A DNA stretch of 64,000 nt from Yamadazyma tenuis (GCF_029203305.1 NC_089461.1:62001-126000); one strand, 5' to 3'. Counted from the stretch's first letter, positions 49,864 to 60,515 are shown. Numbers and translations are program-made. Notes: a model not told the origin generated them from the letters alone.

Positions 49864-49891
49864 GATGTTTACCAAACATCATTTCGCGAAA
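49864..49891. promoter_or_regulatory. Forkhead-type inverted repeat plus TTTCGCGAAA palindrome
   Basis: GATGTTT (49864-49870) and AAACATC (49874-49880) form an inverted repeat that contains TGTTTAC, a forkhead (GTAAACA) core. TTTCGCGAAA (49882-49891) contains CGCGAAA in both directions, matching the SBF element CRCGAAA. Located about 220-245 bp upstream of the wall-protein start, it suggests cell-cycle control, as known for several yeast wall genes. Function is inferred. Confidence 0.5.
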
Positions 49892-50060
49892 AGCGCGTAA
49901 TTGGGGCATCGCTCACACAAGGCTGATTTTTGCACACGAACATTCTATAGGTCCATAGCCCCAACCAAGGCGTTAGTGCAAATGTGCGAGGCGCCGTCAA
50001 ACATGCTCTTGTTTTGAGGAGGAATGAAGATGGCCATAAAGTACGTGTATTAATCTACCC

Positions 50061-52688
50061 CTAATTCAACATTAAGTTCATTTCCCAGTCAGTAATCACA
50101 CCCACCCAATCATCCTTGGCCAAGTGCAACCGCTTACGCCGCCACACCTCTAACATGATCTGTCGAGCCCCCCAGTAGCTTCCCAAGTACTGGGCAATAT
50201 CGGCTCCCCATTTCTTATAACCGACTTGCACATCTGGAGTTACTGCCTCACACCCGGCAATAAAGCCCTGCCAGAACAACGGAATGATTCCAACATTCTC
50301 CTTACTGATGAGCCGTTGAATCGAGTTCAAGTGCTCCAACGTGACCTTCACTTTATCCTGAAGGGTGCTGGGATGTTGATCTTTGATGAGCCGGTTAAAG
50401 TAAATGGTTAACGCATAGTAGAACGACATGATGTGATGAAACGTCACCTGGTGCATCGATGAATAGAACTTCTTCTCGTCGTCTACTACGGCGTACAACT
50501 TCCAGTCAAGCTGCCAATGGTCCAAGAGGAGCCCGAGCTGGGCCACTGCCTGAACGTATGCCTGGTCCTCCTGCTCCGCCACATGCTTGTTGTAGAGCTT
50601 ATGACGCAATAAACGCACCGTTTCAGCAAATAAAGTGATTAAAGAGTTGGGCAACCCGTAGAGGGCGTCGGTTGCAAAGTTCTCGTTATGGTGCTTGGTA
50701 TTGATCAACTTCTTGTTGATGAACAATGGGGTGGTATTATGACGGCCACTTGAAGGGTTTTTGTCCTCAGTATTCTTCTTATCCAGCTTGACAAAATTCT
50801 CACCGTTGACATCGTATCCGTTCTCATCAATAAGCCGGTAGTCGTGCTTGATGTTGTCGATGCTCAAACAGGTTGAATCCTGAATAATCTTTAACGACAG
50901 ATAAATCCGGTGTAACACCCGAGCTTTGGGCGAGAGCTTCTTCTTATGTTGCATCTTCGTGCTGATTACACGCCCACACCACCGAATGTAGAAATTGGTG
51001 TCTTGCATGGTCCCCCATACGAGATCCACTGAGATCATCGACATCACCGCACAGAGAACATCCTTATACTTTTCATTTTTGAGACAACTTTCGATATCTT
51101 GCTGGGACATATCACTCGAGGATCCCAATAACTTCCTCACAAATAAACTGGCCTGGTTCCGGAGGCGGATACCCAAGTTCAAGTAGAACTTCATTGAGTC
51201 GCTGTTTTTGGGGAACTTGGATTGTAAGTTAAATGCCGACACCGCAAGCAACGCATTGAGCAACGCATTCTTGGCAGTAGAGGTCTTGCCTAGCGCCCCC
51301 AACTCACCGATGGCCATCAACGCCCGCGGGAAGTAGATGGTTTTCCAAGGACTTTCCGTAAGTGGGAGCACCGTCATAAGGTCCGCGACATGGTTTACGT
51401 AGTGATTCAACAAGTATCGGGTCAACGGTTGAATCTGGAGGGCCGACGTTGGCATCCCCACAGAAGTGGCCGACGGTGTCAAGAGATGAAATCCCAACTT
51501 GGGCTGGAGGGGGCTTTGCACGATGTTCATGATGGACGAGGGCATGGTGGTCACGTGAGGATTCTGACCTTCAACCAAATCGGTCAGCAGTTCATGGAGC
51601 TTATTAGGTTTGGAGGAGGCGTGGAGGTGGATCTCGAGATTTTCGTTCAACTTGTATGGGTTGTCATAGAAATAGTTGTTGTAGTTGGAATAGTACAAAT
51701 GCTGGTTGGTGGGATCGATGAGAATATCTGAATGCGAGAGTAGATCGAGATGGAGGTCCAGCGTGGCAACAGGCCCAGCAGACAGAGCAGCATGCGGGCT
51801 GGCGACGGACCCAGGAGTCGACACGGTGGACGTGGGTTTGGCTTGGGTCTGGTTCTTATGGAAAAGAAGGTTAAGGAAGTCACTAGGGTTGGTGATGGTA
51901 TTGGAAGGAGCAGCATGTGGCGTGTGAGGCCCCATAGGAGGCGGTGTTCCATGTGAGCCGGTGATACCGTTGCCGTTTCCAGAGGCCACCGGAGTGTGGC
52001 TTCCTGTGTTCAATACTTGGGGAGAAATGTTATTCGAGGTCATGAAGTCAAGCAAGTGGGAGTCTCCATTCAAGGCAGCTGCCGTCAACAACGCGTCATC
52101 ACGCAACTCATTAGACAACCATAAATGTTCGTTGCTGATGGTGGGGGCCAGGTTCTCGGAGGTTGGGAGTTTGGGGCTTTTGTTCTGAAACACCCCGAAT
52201 GGGCCGAGGATCTTGGTTTTGCCCAACTTCTCGACATGCTCATCGGCCTGGGAGTTGTCAAGAATCATGAGATCCTGGTCGATATCCTCGTATGTATCAT
52301 ATGGTTTGTTGGAGGTTCCCTTTTCCCATTTGACAAATCCCACTAATCGTCTTCTGAATCCTTCATTACTGCCTATATCTTGCTGGGAACGGTTTTCGTT
52401 TTTGAATGCCAACGAGCTGACAACCAAGTCACCGGACTGGGTGAATTTTGGGAGTGATAACCAGCAAAGAGTGACCCCGTAGCCAGGACATTTGACATCA
52501 CTCTTGTTACAGTTATTGCAAGAAGGCTTGGCGAGATCACATTTTATTCGTCTTTGGCGGCACTTGTCGCAGCCGAAAAAAGTCTTGACAACGGCCCTTC
52601 TCTTCTTCTTAACGGCAGATCCGTCTGCGAGTACGACGGGCGAGGAGGACTTTACAGGTTTTCTTCCCCCAAGTTTAGCATCCACCAT
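50061..52688 (-). CDS. Zn2Cys6 transcription factor (Arg81-like?)
   Basis: 875 aa. Zinc cluster with Cys 40, 43, 50, 57, 60 and 67, followed by CPGYGVTLCW, then a long fungal transcription-factor regulatory region ending WEMNLMLN. A Pro/Thr/His/Gly-rich linker lies around 220-300. The GY-x-L-x-W motif after the cluster, the length and the C-terminal layout recall Arg81 and relatives, but this is not enough for a name. Targets unknown. Minus strand, its promoter divergent from dihydroxyacetone kinase. Confidence 0.88.
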   Translation of the reverse strand: MVDAKLGGRKPVKSSSPVVLADGSAVKKKRRAVVKTFFGCDKCRQRRIKCDLAKPSCNNCNKSDVKCPGYGVTLCWLSLPKFTQSGDLVVSSLAFKNENRSQQDIGSNEGFRRRLVGFVKWEKGTSNKPYDTYEDIDQDLMILDNSQADEHVEKLGKTKILGPFGVFQNKSPKLPTSENLAPTISNEHLWLSNELRDDALLTAAALNGDSHLLDFMTSNNISPQVLNTGSHTPVASGNGNGITGSHGTPPPMGPHTPHAAPSNTITNPSDFLNLLFHKNQTQAKPTSTVSTPGSVASPHAALSAGPVATLDLHLDLLSHSDILIDPTNQHLYYSNYNNYFYDNPYKLNENLEIHLHASSKPNKLHELLTDLVEGQNPHVTTMPSSIMNIVQSPLQPKLGFHLLTPSATSVGMPTSALQIQPLTRYLLNHYVNHVADLMTVLPLTESPWKTIYFPRALMAIGELGALGKTSTAKNALLNALLAVSAFNLQSKFPKNSDSMKFYLNLGIRLRNQASLFVRKLLGSSSDMSQQDIESCLKNEKYKDVLCAVMSMISVDLVWGTMQDTNFYIRWCGRVISTKMQHKKKLSPKARVLHRIYLSLKIIQDSTCLSIDNIKHDYRLIDENGYDVNGENFVKLDKKNTEDKNPSSGRHNTTPLFINKKLINTKHHNENFATDALYGLPNSLITLFAETVRLLRHKLYNKHVAEQEDQAYVQAVAQLGLLLDHWQLDWKLYAVVDDEKKFYSSMHQVTFHHIMSFYYALTIYFNRLIKDQHPSTLQDKVKVTLEHLNSIQRLISKENVGIIPLFWQGFIAGCEAVTPDVQVGYKKWGADIAQYLGSYWGARQIMLEVWRRKRLHLAKDDWVGVITDWEMNLMLN

Positions 52689-53548
52689 CTTAGTAAATAA
52701 AAGATGCGAATTTTAGTGCGGAAGAGATGAGATGGGAAAACGTAAGCGAGGGACTGGATTTAAGGTTTTTAACTCTAGGAGGAGTGGTGTAATCACAGAG
52801 AGTGAATGTAGAGTTAGAATCACAGTACTAATACTATGATCGGCCTATATTCGAATAAAATAAAAAAATACAAATATTTGTCTAAAGCATTCTTGTACCT
52901 GCGTTGGCGAAGTCAAACATGAATTCTTTAAAAACTCAAGAAAGCTCACCTTCAAACCGAAGTCACCACCCCCTATGGCAGTGTACTAGCCACATATTCC
53001 TGTTTCTAGTATGGAAATGGTAGGATGGAATGAACAAGAGCAAATCGGGTTTAGATACTTTGCTTGACGTGTCATTACCTGCGGTCACAGCTGGTGCGGC
53101 TGCAAAATAAGCATGGCTTTTTACTAAACAGACAATGCGAGCACAACCAAAACACAAATAGATTCCTGGGCAAGAATGGGCACCTTTTGTGAAATTTGCA
53201 AGTCTAGCGAAGATGAATTTTGTGATAGTTGCTGTCAAAAGTAGTACTATAAAGAATGGAGATGCCCATCCCTCTATCGAGCCAACACAATCATTCATAA
53301 TTGTAGTTGAACATGTTTCTATCACCAGCCAAATGTCTAGTGGTGGTACTATCTCCTCCACTTGGTGGTAGCGGTGGTGTTAGGTGGTGATGGCCGTGGC
53401 GGCGGCTAGGAAGCGGTTAGCGGTACCGAGAGACACGACCAAATCGCGCTAACCGCACTCTAACCGCTACTACGCGCACCATCGCTCACACTATCTCTCG
53501 CACCTCTTATAGCATCGCACACCGCTCCATGGAAATAGCAACTCTCTA
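52689..53548. other. Divergent promoter, Zn2Cys6 gene / DAK gene
   Basis: 860 bp with no convincing gene. A 132-codon minus-strand frame at 52963-53361 lacks an ATG near its start and looks random. A cluster of TAACCGC motifs (53411-53468) is listed separately. Positions 53336-53408 are rich in GGTGGT/GGCGGC. Confidence 0.55.
53411..53468. promoter_or_regulatory. Three TAACCGC motifs upstream of DAK gene
   Basis: AAGCGGTTAGCG (53411-53422) is inverted relative to CGCTAACCGC (53447-53456) and CTAACCGCT (53460-53468). Two inverted and one direct copy within 58 bp, 80-140 bp before the DAK start, look like a regulator binding array. The regulator is unknown. Confidence 0.5.
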
Positions 53549-55315
53549 ATGACTTTGGCTAAACATTGGGTATACAAGCCCCACGAAGACATAGTATTGT
53601 CCCACATCAAGGGATTGTGCGCCAGCAACCCAGCTGTGGCTCTCATCCCATCTGAAAAGGTTGTGTTCAATCCCCATTCTGATACCTCCCGCAAAGTGTG
53701 CTTGATTAGTGGTGGAGGAGCAGGCCATGAACCTCTTCATGCTGGGTTTGTCGGCACCAATTTATTGGATGCAGCCGTATCAGGTGCTGTGTTTGCGTCA
53801 CCATCCACAAAACAAATCATGGCCGCCATTAAGACCAAATCAGACAAATCACAAGGTACACTTATCATCGTCAAAAACTATACAGGTGATATTCTCCACT
53901 TTGGACTCGTGGTGGAACGGGCTAAGAGTGAGGGTTACAACGTGGAGATGTTGGCGGTGGCGGACGACGTGGCGGTGGGTCGCAAGCAGAACGCCATGGT
54001 GGGAAGAAGAGGTTTGGCTGGAACTGCTCTTGTGCACAAGGTGTTGGGAGCTGCCACTGCCACCACCACCTTGACGCTTGCTCAGGTGGTTGCATTGGGC
54101 CGTGCTGTCAACGGGGCGATGGTAACGGTGGGCGCATCATTGGACCGTACGTCTGTACCGGGCAAGACACATGATGAAATCGAGTTCAACGGGCCCAACG
54201 AGGCCGAGTTGGGCTTGGGCATTCACAACGAGCCCGGCACTAAAATGTCGCCTATTCCTGCCATAGACGACTTGGTCCGCGACATGTATGCCATGCTCGT
54301 TTCACCAGACGATGAAGATCGTCACTACATCGACTTTGACCTTAAAAACGACGATACGGTCTTGCTCATCAACAATATTGGTGGAACCTCATCGTTGGAG
54401 TTGTACGCCATTGTTCAGCACGCCATTTCCGGGCTCCCATTGCTGCACCAGCCACAGCGTGTGTTGGTGAGCGACTTTGTTACTTCGCTCAATGCCCCTG
54501 GCTTTTCTATCACTTTATTGAACTTGTCGAGTGTTGAGAAGAACAGCGGGTTTAGCAAGGCCGAAATTTTGGCGTTTTTGGACGCTCCTACTGATGCTCC
54601 AGGGTGGAAACCAAAGTCTTATTCCCTGTGGGATAGTCCCAGTGTGGAGATCGAGTCGCCTATGAAGGAAGTTGCACCTGTGTCGTCGGATCTCAAAATC
54701 AATGGGTCACAGTTTTTGCAGCAATTGCAAAATGCGATGTACACCTTGAAGAAAGCCGAGCCTAAAATCACACATTACGATACTCTCGTTGGCGATGGTG
54801 ACTGTGGTGATACTCTCGTGATGGGAGCAGACGGGATCTTAGCGGCTGCAAAAACCCCTGAGTTCCAAGCGGCTCTGGCTGACCCAGTAGCGGTTTTATC
54901 TAGAATCACTGAAATCGTCGAGGAGAACATGGGTGGAACCTCGGGTGGAATTTACTCGATTTACCTCACTGCATTGGTCCACCAATTGCAGAGTTTACCC
55001 GATGTCAGCGTCGAATCCGTTGGTAAAGCTTTGTACAAAGCCCTATACGACGGGTTATTCAAGTACACGAACGCCCGTGTCGGTGGTCGTACATTGGTGG
55101 ATACTCTCCAGCCTTTTGTTGACACATTAAGCGAAACCCACAACGTTCTGAAAGCTCTTGAAGCTGCTAGAGCTGGCTGTGAAAAGACTAAGGAGTTACA
55201 AGCCAAGTTCGGCAGAGCCAGCTATGTTGACGAGCTGGAATTCAAGGCCGATGGTGGTGTCCCAGATCCGGGTGCCGTGGGGCTTTTAGCCATTATGGAA
55301 GGGTTTTTGGCGTAA
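53549..55315 (+). CDS. DAK2: Dihydroxyacetone kinase
   Basis: 588 aa, the two-domain ATP-dependent type. DAK1 (Kelch-like substrate domain, about 1-340) has SGGGAGHEP near residue 55 and a substrate-binding histidine in GLGIHNEPG (His226). DAK2 (nucleotide domain, about 390-588) has GDGDCGDTL and MGGTSGGIY. It phosphorylates dihydroxyacetone, detoxifying it and feeding glycerol carbon to glycolysis. S. cerevisiae has two copies (DAK1, DAK2), and the symbol here marks the family, not a proven one-to-one orthologue. Confidence 0.94.
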   Translation: MTLAKHWVYKPHEDIVLSHIKGLCASNPAVALIPSEKVVFNPHSDTSRKVCLISGGGAGHEPLHAGFVGTNLLDAAVSGAVFASPSTKQIMAAIKTKSDKSQGTLIIVKNYTGDILHFGLVVERAKSEGYNVEMLAVADDVAVGRKQNAMVGRRGLAGTALVHKVLGAATATTTLTLAQVVALGRAVNGAMVTVGASLDRTSVPGKTHDEIEFNGPNEAELGLGIHNEPGTKMSPIPAIDDLVRDMYAMLVSPDDEDRHYIDFDLKNDDTVLLINNIGGTSSLELYAIVQHAISGLPLLHQPQRVLVSDFVTSLNAPGFSITLLNLSSVEKNSGFSKAEILAFLDAPTDAPGWKPKSYSLWDSPSVEIESPMKEVAPVSSDLKINGSQFLQQLQNAMYTLKKAEPKITHYDTLVGDGDCGDTLVMGADGILAAAKTPEFQAALADPVAVLSRITEIVEENMGGTSGGIYSIYLTALVHQLQSLPDVSVESVGKALYKALYDGLFKYTNARVGGRTLVDTLQPFVDTLSETHNVLKALEAARAGCEKTKELQAKFGRASYVDELEFKADGGVPDPGAVGLLAIMEGFLA

Positions 55316-55676
55316 TGAGAGCCATTACTTTTTCGTACCGTTATAGTTCATTAAAAGTTCGCGATGTTATATAAGTATATTTGGCTGCAAAATATGTATT
55401 CTTGTATCTGGCTGCCGAAAAGGACTTACTCGACACTTATGGAGCTATTAAACAGCCCGCACTTCTCCTCTCCAGTCATGGGCCAAAAGCTTAGTTGGAT
55501 CTTCGTTTTACATTGGAGGCTGGGATCAGGAACTGTTGGACTTACACCGAACCACTCATATAGCCCTCTCTATGAATGTTAGCACTTATCAAACCAATAG
55601 GTACGTATTACACCAGGGGTGGTTCAGATATGGGAACATAAATACCTAATAATATATAAATATGAAGGTACAAATA
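55316..55676. other. Convergent intergenic, DAK gene / Zn2Cys6 gene
   Basis: 361 bp between stop codons. Short frames only, nothing supported. Confidence 0.6.
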
Positions 55677-58214
55677 TTAATATGTCACAAGATCTATATC
55701 AACGTCAGACTCGTCAGTTATATTGTTCTTGTGTTTATTCCAAATCTTGTCGATGATCCGGATAGAAAAAGTGGCTGATCCCGCTTCACTTATACGGAAA
55801 AACTGCTTCACAATGTTCATTTGGTCCTCGTCATAACAATTCAAACCACAGATAAACATCGGCCACTGGATCATGAGTGGTCTCCATCTGGTGAAGTTAG
55901 GCATTGGAATATCACTGAGGATCTTCATGAGTCCCACCAATTGGTCAGTGACAGGTTTAACTTGATCATCATCGTAGCTGAGTCCAAACCCTTTAGTAAG
56001 CACACTTAATATGCCTCCTAGACAGTATGCGTGATGGGAGATATCCATCCAGTTTATCACAATAGTTTTACCGTTTACTTGTTGTACATCCAACAAACAG
56101 CCATTGGGGACAGACCCCCCAAAAAAGTCATCTGGGCTCAAGTAGAATTTTTTGTTAACAAACAGGATCTTGGTCAGCTGGTAGAACTCGGACAACATCC
56201 GAATGGTGTTCAAGGGAAACTTTGGAGTGGCCACAGCACCATTAGAAGAGACAGTAGGGTTTGTGGTGACGGCTGAGTCTCGAGCTACGTTCATGAACTT
56301 AATCAACTCTTTGATAGAAGGAAGTAAGCTATGAGCAAACCCAAACATATAATTGAACCCAGAATCCGACAAAAGCCCAATTTCCCTCAAAATTGTCAAA
56401 TCATCATTATCATCAAGTTTCATGATCGAGTCCAATTCGGCATCTGTTTGTAAAGTTCCACCTTTGGCAGAGCTCAACCCCGCCAAAAGCTCAAAAGAAA
56501 TGAACCAAGTCTTGCAGAAGATCAACAATTTGCTTTCTTTTAGGTCTGAGTGCATGGAGTACTTCAACAACAAGTCCTTTGCACCTTTCAAGTGAGGCCG
56601 CCAATTCTGCTTGGTATTGGAGGCGTTGGCAGATGTCAAAAGAAGAACGGTGATCAACACCAGTTCGATATTAGATGTGTGCTGCCTGCGGTGTTGCAAA
56701 CCGGACTTCTTGTCAGATGCCAGAGGATCTTCATTCAACGCGGGGCCGAGGAGTTTGAGACATTTCAGAAGATAACTGCAGTAGGCTTCTTCGTGGTTAG
56801 CCAAGCCAGTGCTATTATATGCCTCCTTAGCTCCCTGAGCTAAAATGGCCGCCAAAAGAAATGGTTCTTTCGAGGCACAGAACAAAACCACATCCCGAGA
56901 TGGATTGTAATACCCTCCCACAGACTCTTGGTACGGATTGAACGGGAGGATGAGGGTTGCAAAGTTGGTATAAAACTGCTCAAGATAATACCGTTCGTGG
57001 GGATACTTTACCTTGATATAGTCGTAGGGTAAGTTGCGTGGAATAGTGTTCTGCTCAAGGTGACTGTTGTTCAGGTAGATCAGCCGCATGATCGGAATCG
57101 ATGGTGGAGAAATATGGTTCATTATACTTGAACTACTTTCCAGTGACATCATATCGAAATCATCACCAATCTCAAAGTTTGACTCCACCATGATACTTCC
57201 CACAAGGTTGTTCAAGTCGGATGCCAAGAGATTCAAGTCTTCTTTGTTGAAATAGTTGTCAAATAGCATATCTGATTTCACCGGTATTTCTGGTTCGGGC
57301 GCATTCAGGTGATCAGGACCACTAGTCAGACCCAGGACCGAGGCCTTGGATGCGGGCAGTGGATGCGACATGTCGTGGTCGGCAGATCGGTGTTGCGGCG
57401 GCGGATGAGGCGACAACGGAAGATGTTGATGGTGATGCTGATGCTGAGGAGGGGGTGGAACGGGGGAGCCCAAGTCGGCATGGTACTTGACGGCCGGATG
57501 GTATGCAGCCAAATGTGGTAGGGCGTAGCCGTAGGGAGGCTGGTACAGGCCTGGCGACGGACCACCTGGGGGTGGTCCGTGAGGGAGGTGGGCGTGCTGA
57601 CCTAACGTCTGGAGCAGGGTCATCTGTGAGAGTGGCGGTGGTACCTGCGGCACAAACAGAGCCTGGATTTGAGTGGCTACTGGCAGCACCGGTGGCATAT
57701 GTATCGACGGCCGATGTGGTCCTGAAATGTGCTGTTGTGATGGGTGTTGTTGTTGTGAAGCTTGTGATAGTGATGTCGATAGCAGCAGGACGGTGGTATC
57801 AGCCCTAATACTGGCAGCGTGGGCAAGCAGCATCACGTGTTGATGGTACAGAAGCAGCGGCACCAGCGGCACCAGCGGGAGGGGAGTATTTGACTTTGTT
57901 TCAGCAAGCTGTCGTTTCTGGTGGTTGATGTGATGATTTGGTTCTTTTTTCAGCACCTTCGATAACTGGGGGTTCTCTGCCAAAAATTTCTTCAGCACTC
58001 GAAGCACCTTCTCCCCGATTTCGGGATAAACACATACCTTATCGAGGCGGGTACATTTTGAACACAGCGGTTTGGTTTCATCACATTTAATTTTACGGCG
58101 CTTGCACTCTCGACATCCGAGCTTTGAATACATTTTTTTCTTTTGTCCTTCAGACATGGAGATACCTCCATGACTGCTAGTGCTACTTGTATCTTCGACT
58201 TCAGCACTGCTCAT
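55677..58214 (-). CDS. Zn2Cys6 transcription factor (Lys14-like)
   Basis: 845 aa. Zinc cluster KLGCRECKRRKIKCDE with Cys 34, 37, 44, 51, 54 and 61, ending CVYPEIGEKVLRV. A long His/Pro/Gln-rich linker (about 150-290, runs of HQH and PPP) is followed by a fungal-specific regulatory domain to the C terminus. The C-x2-C-KRRKIKCDE cluster followed by C-x-YP resembles the Lys14-like group expanded in Candida species, whose members have diverse roles. Targets cannot be inferred. Confidence 0.86.
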   Translation of the reverse strand: MSSAEVEDTSSTSSHGGISMSEGQKKKMYSKLGCRECKRRKIKCDETKPLCSKCTRLDKVCVYPEIGEKVLRVLKKFLAENPQLSKVLKKEPNHHINHQKRQLAETKSNTPLPLVPLVPLLLYHQHVMLLAHAASIRADTTVLLLSTSLSQASQQQHPSQQHISGPHRPSIHMPPVLPVATQIQALFVPQVPPPLSQMTLLQTLGQHAHLPHGPPPGGPSPGLYQPPYGYALPHLAAYHPAVKYHADLGSPVPPPPQHQHHHQHLPLSPHPPPQHRSADHDMSHPLPASKASVLGLTSGPDHLNAPEPEIPVKSDMLFDNYFNKEDLNLLASDLNNLVGSIMVESNFEIGDDFDMMSLESSSSIMNHISPPSIPIMRLIYLNNSHLEQNTIPRNLPYDYIKVKYPHERYYLEQFYTNFATLILPFNPYQESVGGYYNPSRDVVLFCASKEPFLLAAILAQGAKEAYNSTGLANHEEAYCSYLLKCLKLLGPALNEDPLASDKKSGLQHRRQHTSNIELVLITVLLLTSANASNTKQNWRPHLKGAKDLLLKYSMHSDLKESKLLIFCKTWFISFELLAGLSSAKGGTLQTDAELDSIMKLDDNDDLTILREIGLLSDSGFNYMFGFAHSLLPSIKELIKFMNVARDSAVTTNPTVSSNGAVATPKFPLNTIRMLSEFYQLTKILFVNKKFYLSPDDFFGGSVPNGCLLDVQQVNGKTIVINWMDISHHAYCLGGILSVLTKGFGLSYDDDQVKPVTDQLVGLMKILSDIPMPNFTRWRPLMIQWPMFICGLNCYDEDQMNIVKQFFRISEAGSATFSIRIIDKIWNKHKNNITDESDVDIDLVTY

Positions 58215-58647
58215 TTCTTTATGGGGTTGATTTGTATGGCTATCGAAGTAACAAGTTTTATTATCGCGACTAGTTCGCTGGAGTTGCGACCCACAGTTGA
58301 GTGCGGGCGTGTTGATAACGGATTGCGAAAATAAGCTTTTGAGTCGTTTCAGATATGATGGCTAACTATGTAGGTTGTATTGCTATATTTAGATATGGAA
58401 CGAACGTATTAGAGATTCATGACAACTTGGTCAATAAGTGCATGCGCAAGGACCACAAATAGCATCCTTACCAGCACCATTTGCCACAGAACCAATTGAT
58501 GCTAAACGGATCAGCCGTGCCAAATAAACTTTACAATCAGTTAAGGTTAAAGATAGTAAATAAGGATCTCGTATCACCTCTCGCCTGTTTATGTGGGGTT
58601 TATTGGTGGAGTATTAGGTTTATCTCCCTAGTGTACAGTACTATACA
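58215..58647. other. Intergenic, Lys14-like gene to HSF1
   Basis: 433 bp, containing the promoter of the Lys14-like gene and the 3' flank of HSF1. No gene or repeat seen. Confidence 0.55.
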
Positions 58648-60297
58648 TCAGTCGTCAATTTCCTCAATATTCAGCGTCTTGAACCGTTTTCGTTTTGGCT
58701 CGGGTTCGTCTTGGTTTACCGGGGTATTGGCCGACGAATTGCTGTGGAGGAAGTCGTTGACATCAAAGTCCAAGTCGATTCGAGGCGACATCTGCGTCAA
58801 CGGAGAACCACTTGAAAAAGAAGAGCTGGTATTGGCCCGGGAGGCCAGCTGTTGCTGCGCTTGACGTTGGGCATTAAGTTGTTGCAGAAGAAGCTGTTGC
58901 AGGTTAGAGAGTTTTTGTACCCAATCTTGCACCTGTTGGATCGACTGGCCATTTTTATAAAGATTGTGTTCCAAGCCATTAATCACATCATCTCCAACCG
59001 CGGGAGGGTCGATGTTGACGTCGTCAGGGATGTATGGCGTATTACTGGCATGGACATCACTAGGGGTGGTTCTGTTTGACCTATATGCCTGGTTCATCAA
59101 CATCAACCGTGGTTTCTGAGGTTGCAGCTGTTTGTCGGTCAAGTCATCCAAGTTGAAATCTTCGTTCAAGGTATCCAAGTCCAACCCATTAACAGGATTG
59201 GGCTCATCATAATTTACCTCCAAGATCCTACCGGTGTTATTGTTACCGTAGATGGTGGCTAAAAACTTCAAGATCTTATCGAGGGTCTGCGATTGCTTAG
59301 CATGGCGCTCGCGGGCCATATATGTCTCCAGCCACAACGTCTTATTATCCTTACGGATTCGTCTCAAGTCTTCAGAAAGGGCCAATTGGTTCAACTTGAT
59401 ATTATCCATCTCGTTCAAAATCAATTTCATGGTGGGGTTCTTCTCGGCCATTTCTAACTCGTTGGCCATCGATTTGTTCCGCACTATATTGTCCAACAAG
59501 TCTTCTCTACCGCTGATGAAATTGGGGTTCAGAAACTTCCAGTTCTCATCACCGTTCTTGTCATCTTTCAAGGTACCACTGCTAATATCCTGGACCTTGT
59601 GCCAGCCGTACATGTTGAGCTGTCGTACAAAACTGGCAAAGTTGTTGTGCTTAAAATACTTGGGTAAAATATCCTTCATGAACTTCTCCCGATGGAACAC
59701 CTGGAACGACTCACCGTCATCATCCCACCGGATATAGTCATGGTTGGCGGGATCGTTAACCATGGACCAGATCTTCATCACAAACGCAGGCCGCGTTTTG
59801 GGAGTACTGATTTCTCTCTTGCGCTTGTTAGCGGCTGATGTAGGTCCAGCCGCTGCCACCGCGGGCACCCCGTCGTTGCGGCTGGCCAGGTCAGCACCTG
59901 CCTCCAAGCTTAGTGGCTGGAACCCCAACCCGTTGGGAATCACCAGGTCTGAGAGCGGCTGCAATGGGGGTAGGTTTGAGTAGAGTTTGGGCTGTTGTAC
60001 GAGCTGGTTTTCAAACGGGAATTCCTGGTCGTGCTGCCGGTTGTAGTTATTGATTTCATCAATGGGGTCGTCGAGCGACGATAGGATGGGGGTCAAACCT
60101 GAGGCACCATCGGGTTGATGGGTGTCTAGTGACATATCGAATGGGTAGTCGTCTCTGGTGATGACCTGGATATCTTCGTGGTCGTCGCCATTAGAGGGTG
60201 TTTTGGCGGAGTGGGTGGAACCTACGGCGGAATTGCGGGTTCTGGCGGTGGGGTCTTTCAATATGCCAATGATGTCGTTATTATCAGGGTACGACAT
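58648..60297 (-). CDS. HSF1: Heat shock transcription factor Hsf1
   Basis: 549 aa. The HSF DNA-binding domain (about 169-275) shows RPAFVMKIWSMV, the recognition-helix region FKHNNFASFVRQLNMYGWHK and NFISGREDLL. A trimerisation coiled coil (about 275-345) with hydrophobic heptads follows. The N-terminal and Gln-rich C-terminal regions probably hold activation functions. The gene is essential in yeasts and controls chaperone expression. A perfect three-unit heat-shock element lies 219 bp upstream of the ATG. Confidence 0.95.
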   Translation of the reverse strand: MSYPDNNDIIGILKDPTARTRNSAVGSTHSAKTPSNGDDHEDIQVITRDDYPFDMSLDTHQPDGASGLTPILSSLDDPIDEINNYNRQHDQEFPFENQLVQQPKLYSNLPPLQPLSDLVIPNGLGFQPLSLEAGADLASRNDGVPAVAAAGPTSAANKRKREISTPKTRPAFVMKIWSMVNDPANHDYIRWDDDGESFQVFHREKFMKDILPKYFKHNNFASFVRQLNMYGWHKVQDISSGTLKDDKNGDENWKFLNPNFISGREDLLDNIVRNKSMANELEMAEKNPTMKLILNEMDNIKLNQLALSEDLRRIRKDNKTLWLETYMARERHAKQSQTLDKILKFLATIYGNNNTGRILEVNYDEPNPVNGLDLDTLNEDFNLDDLTDKQLQPQKPRLMLMNQAYRSNRTTPSDVHASNTPYIPDDVNIDPPAVGDDVINGLEHNLYKNGQSIQQVQDWVQKLSNLQQLLLQQLNAQRQAQQQLASRANTSSSFSSGSPLTQMSPRIDLDFDVNDFLHSNSSANTPVNQDEPEPKRKRFKTLNIEEIDD

Positions 60298-60515
60298 GAT
60301 ATTTGCAATCAGATGGCTAGATTGTCAGGTGACGGTTGCTACTGGCAAACAGGATAGGGGCTAGCAGGGATGTAGCGAAGCTAGCACGCGTGTGGAATGG
60401 GTGGGTGTGTGGTGACGATACGTGTCAATTGAGGAGGAATAACAGGTAGCTCAGTGGCTTGATTTTGCGGCTGCTAGTATATGAAGCAGAGGAATGGAGA
60501 GCACCTGAGTAAATC

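Larger units (their letters stand above)
49647..50060. other. Promoter of CCW12-like gene
   Basis: 414 bp between the CCW12-like start and the stop of the next minus-strand gene. It contains a TATA box, an inverted repeat with a forkhead-type core, and an SCB/MCB-like palindrome, listed separately. Confidence 0.6.

Noticed and set aside
52963..53361. 132-codon minus-strand frame upstream of the DAK gene
   Set aside because: Opens with GTG, lacks an early ATG, and the product looks random; the region is better explained as a divergent promoter.
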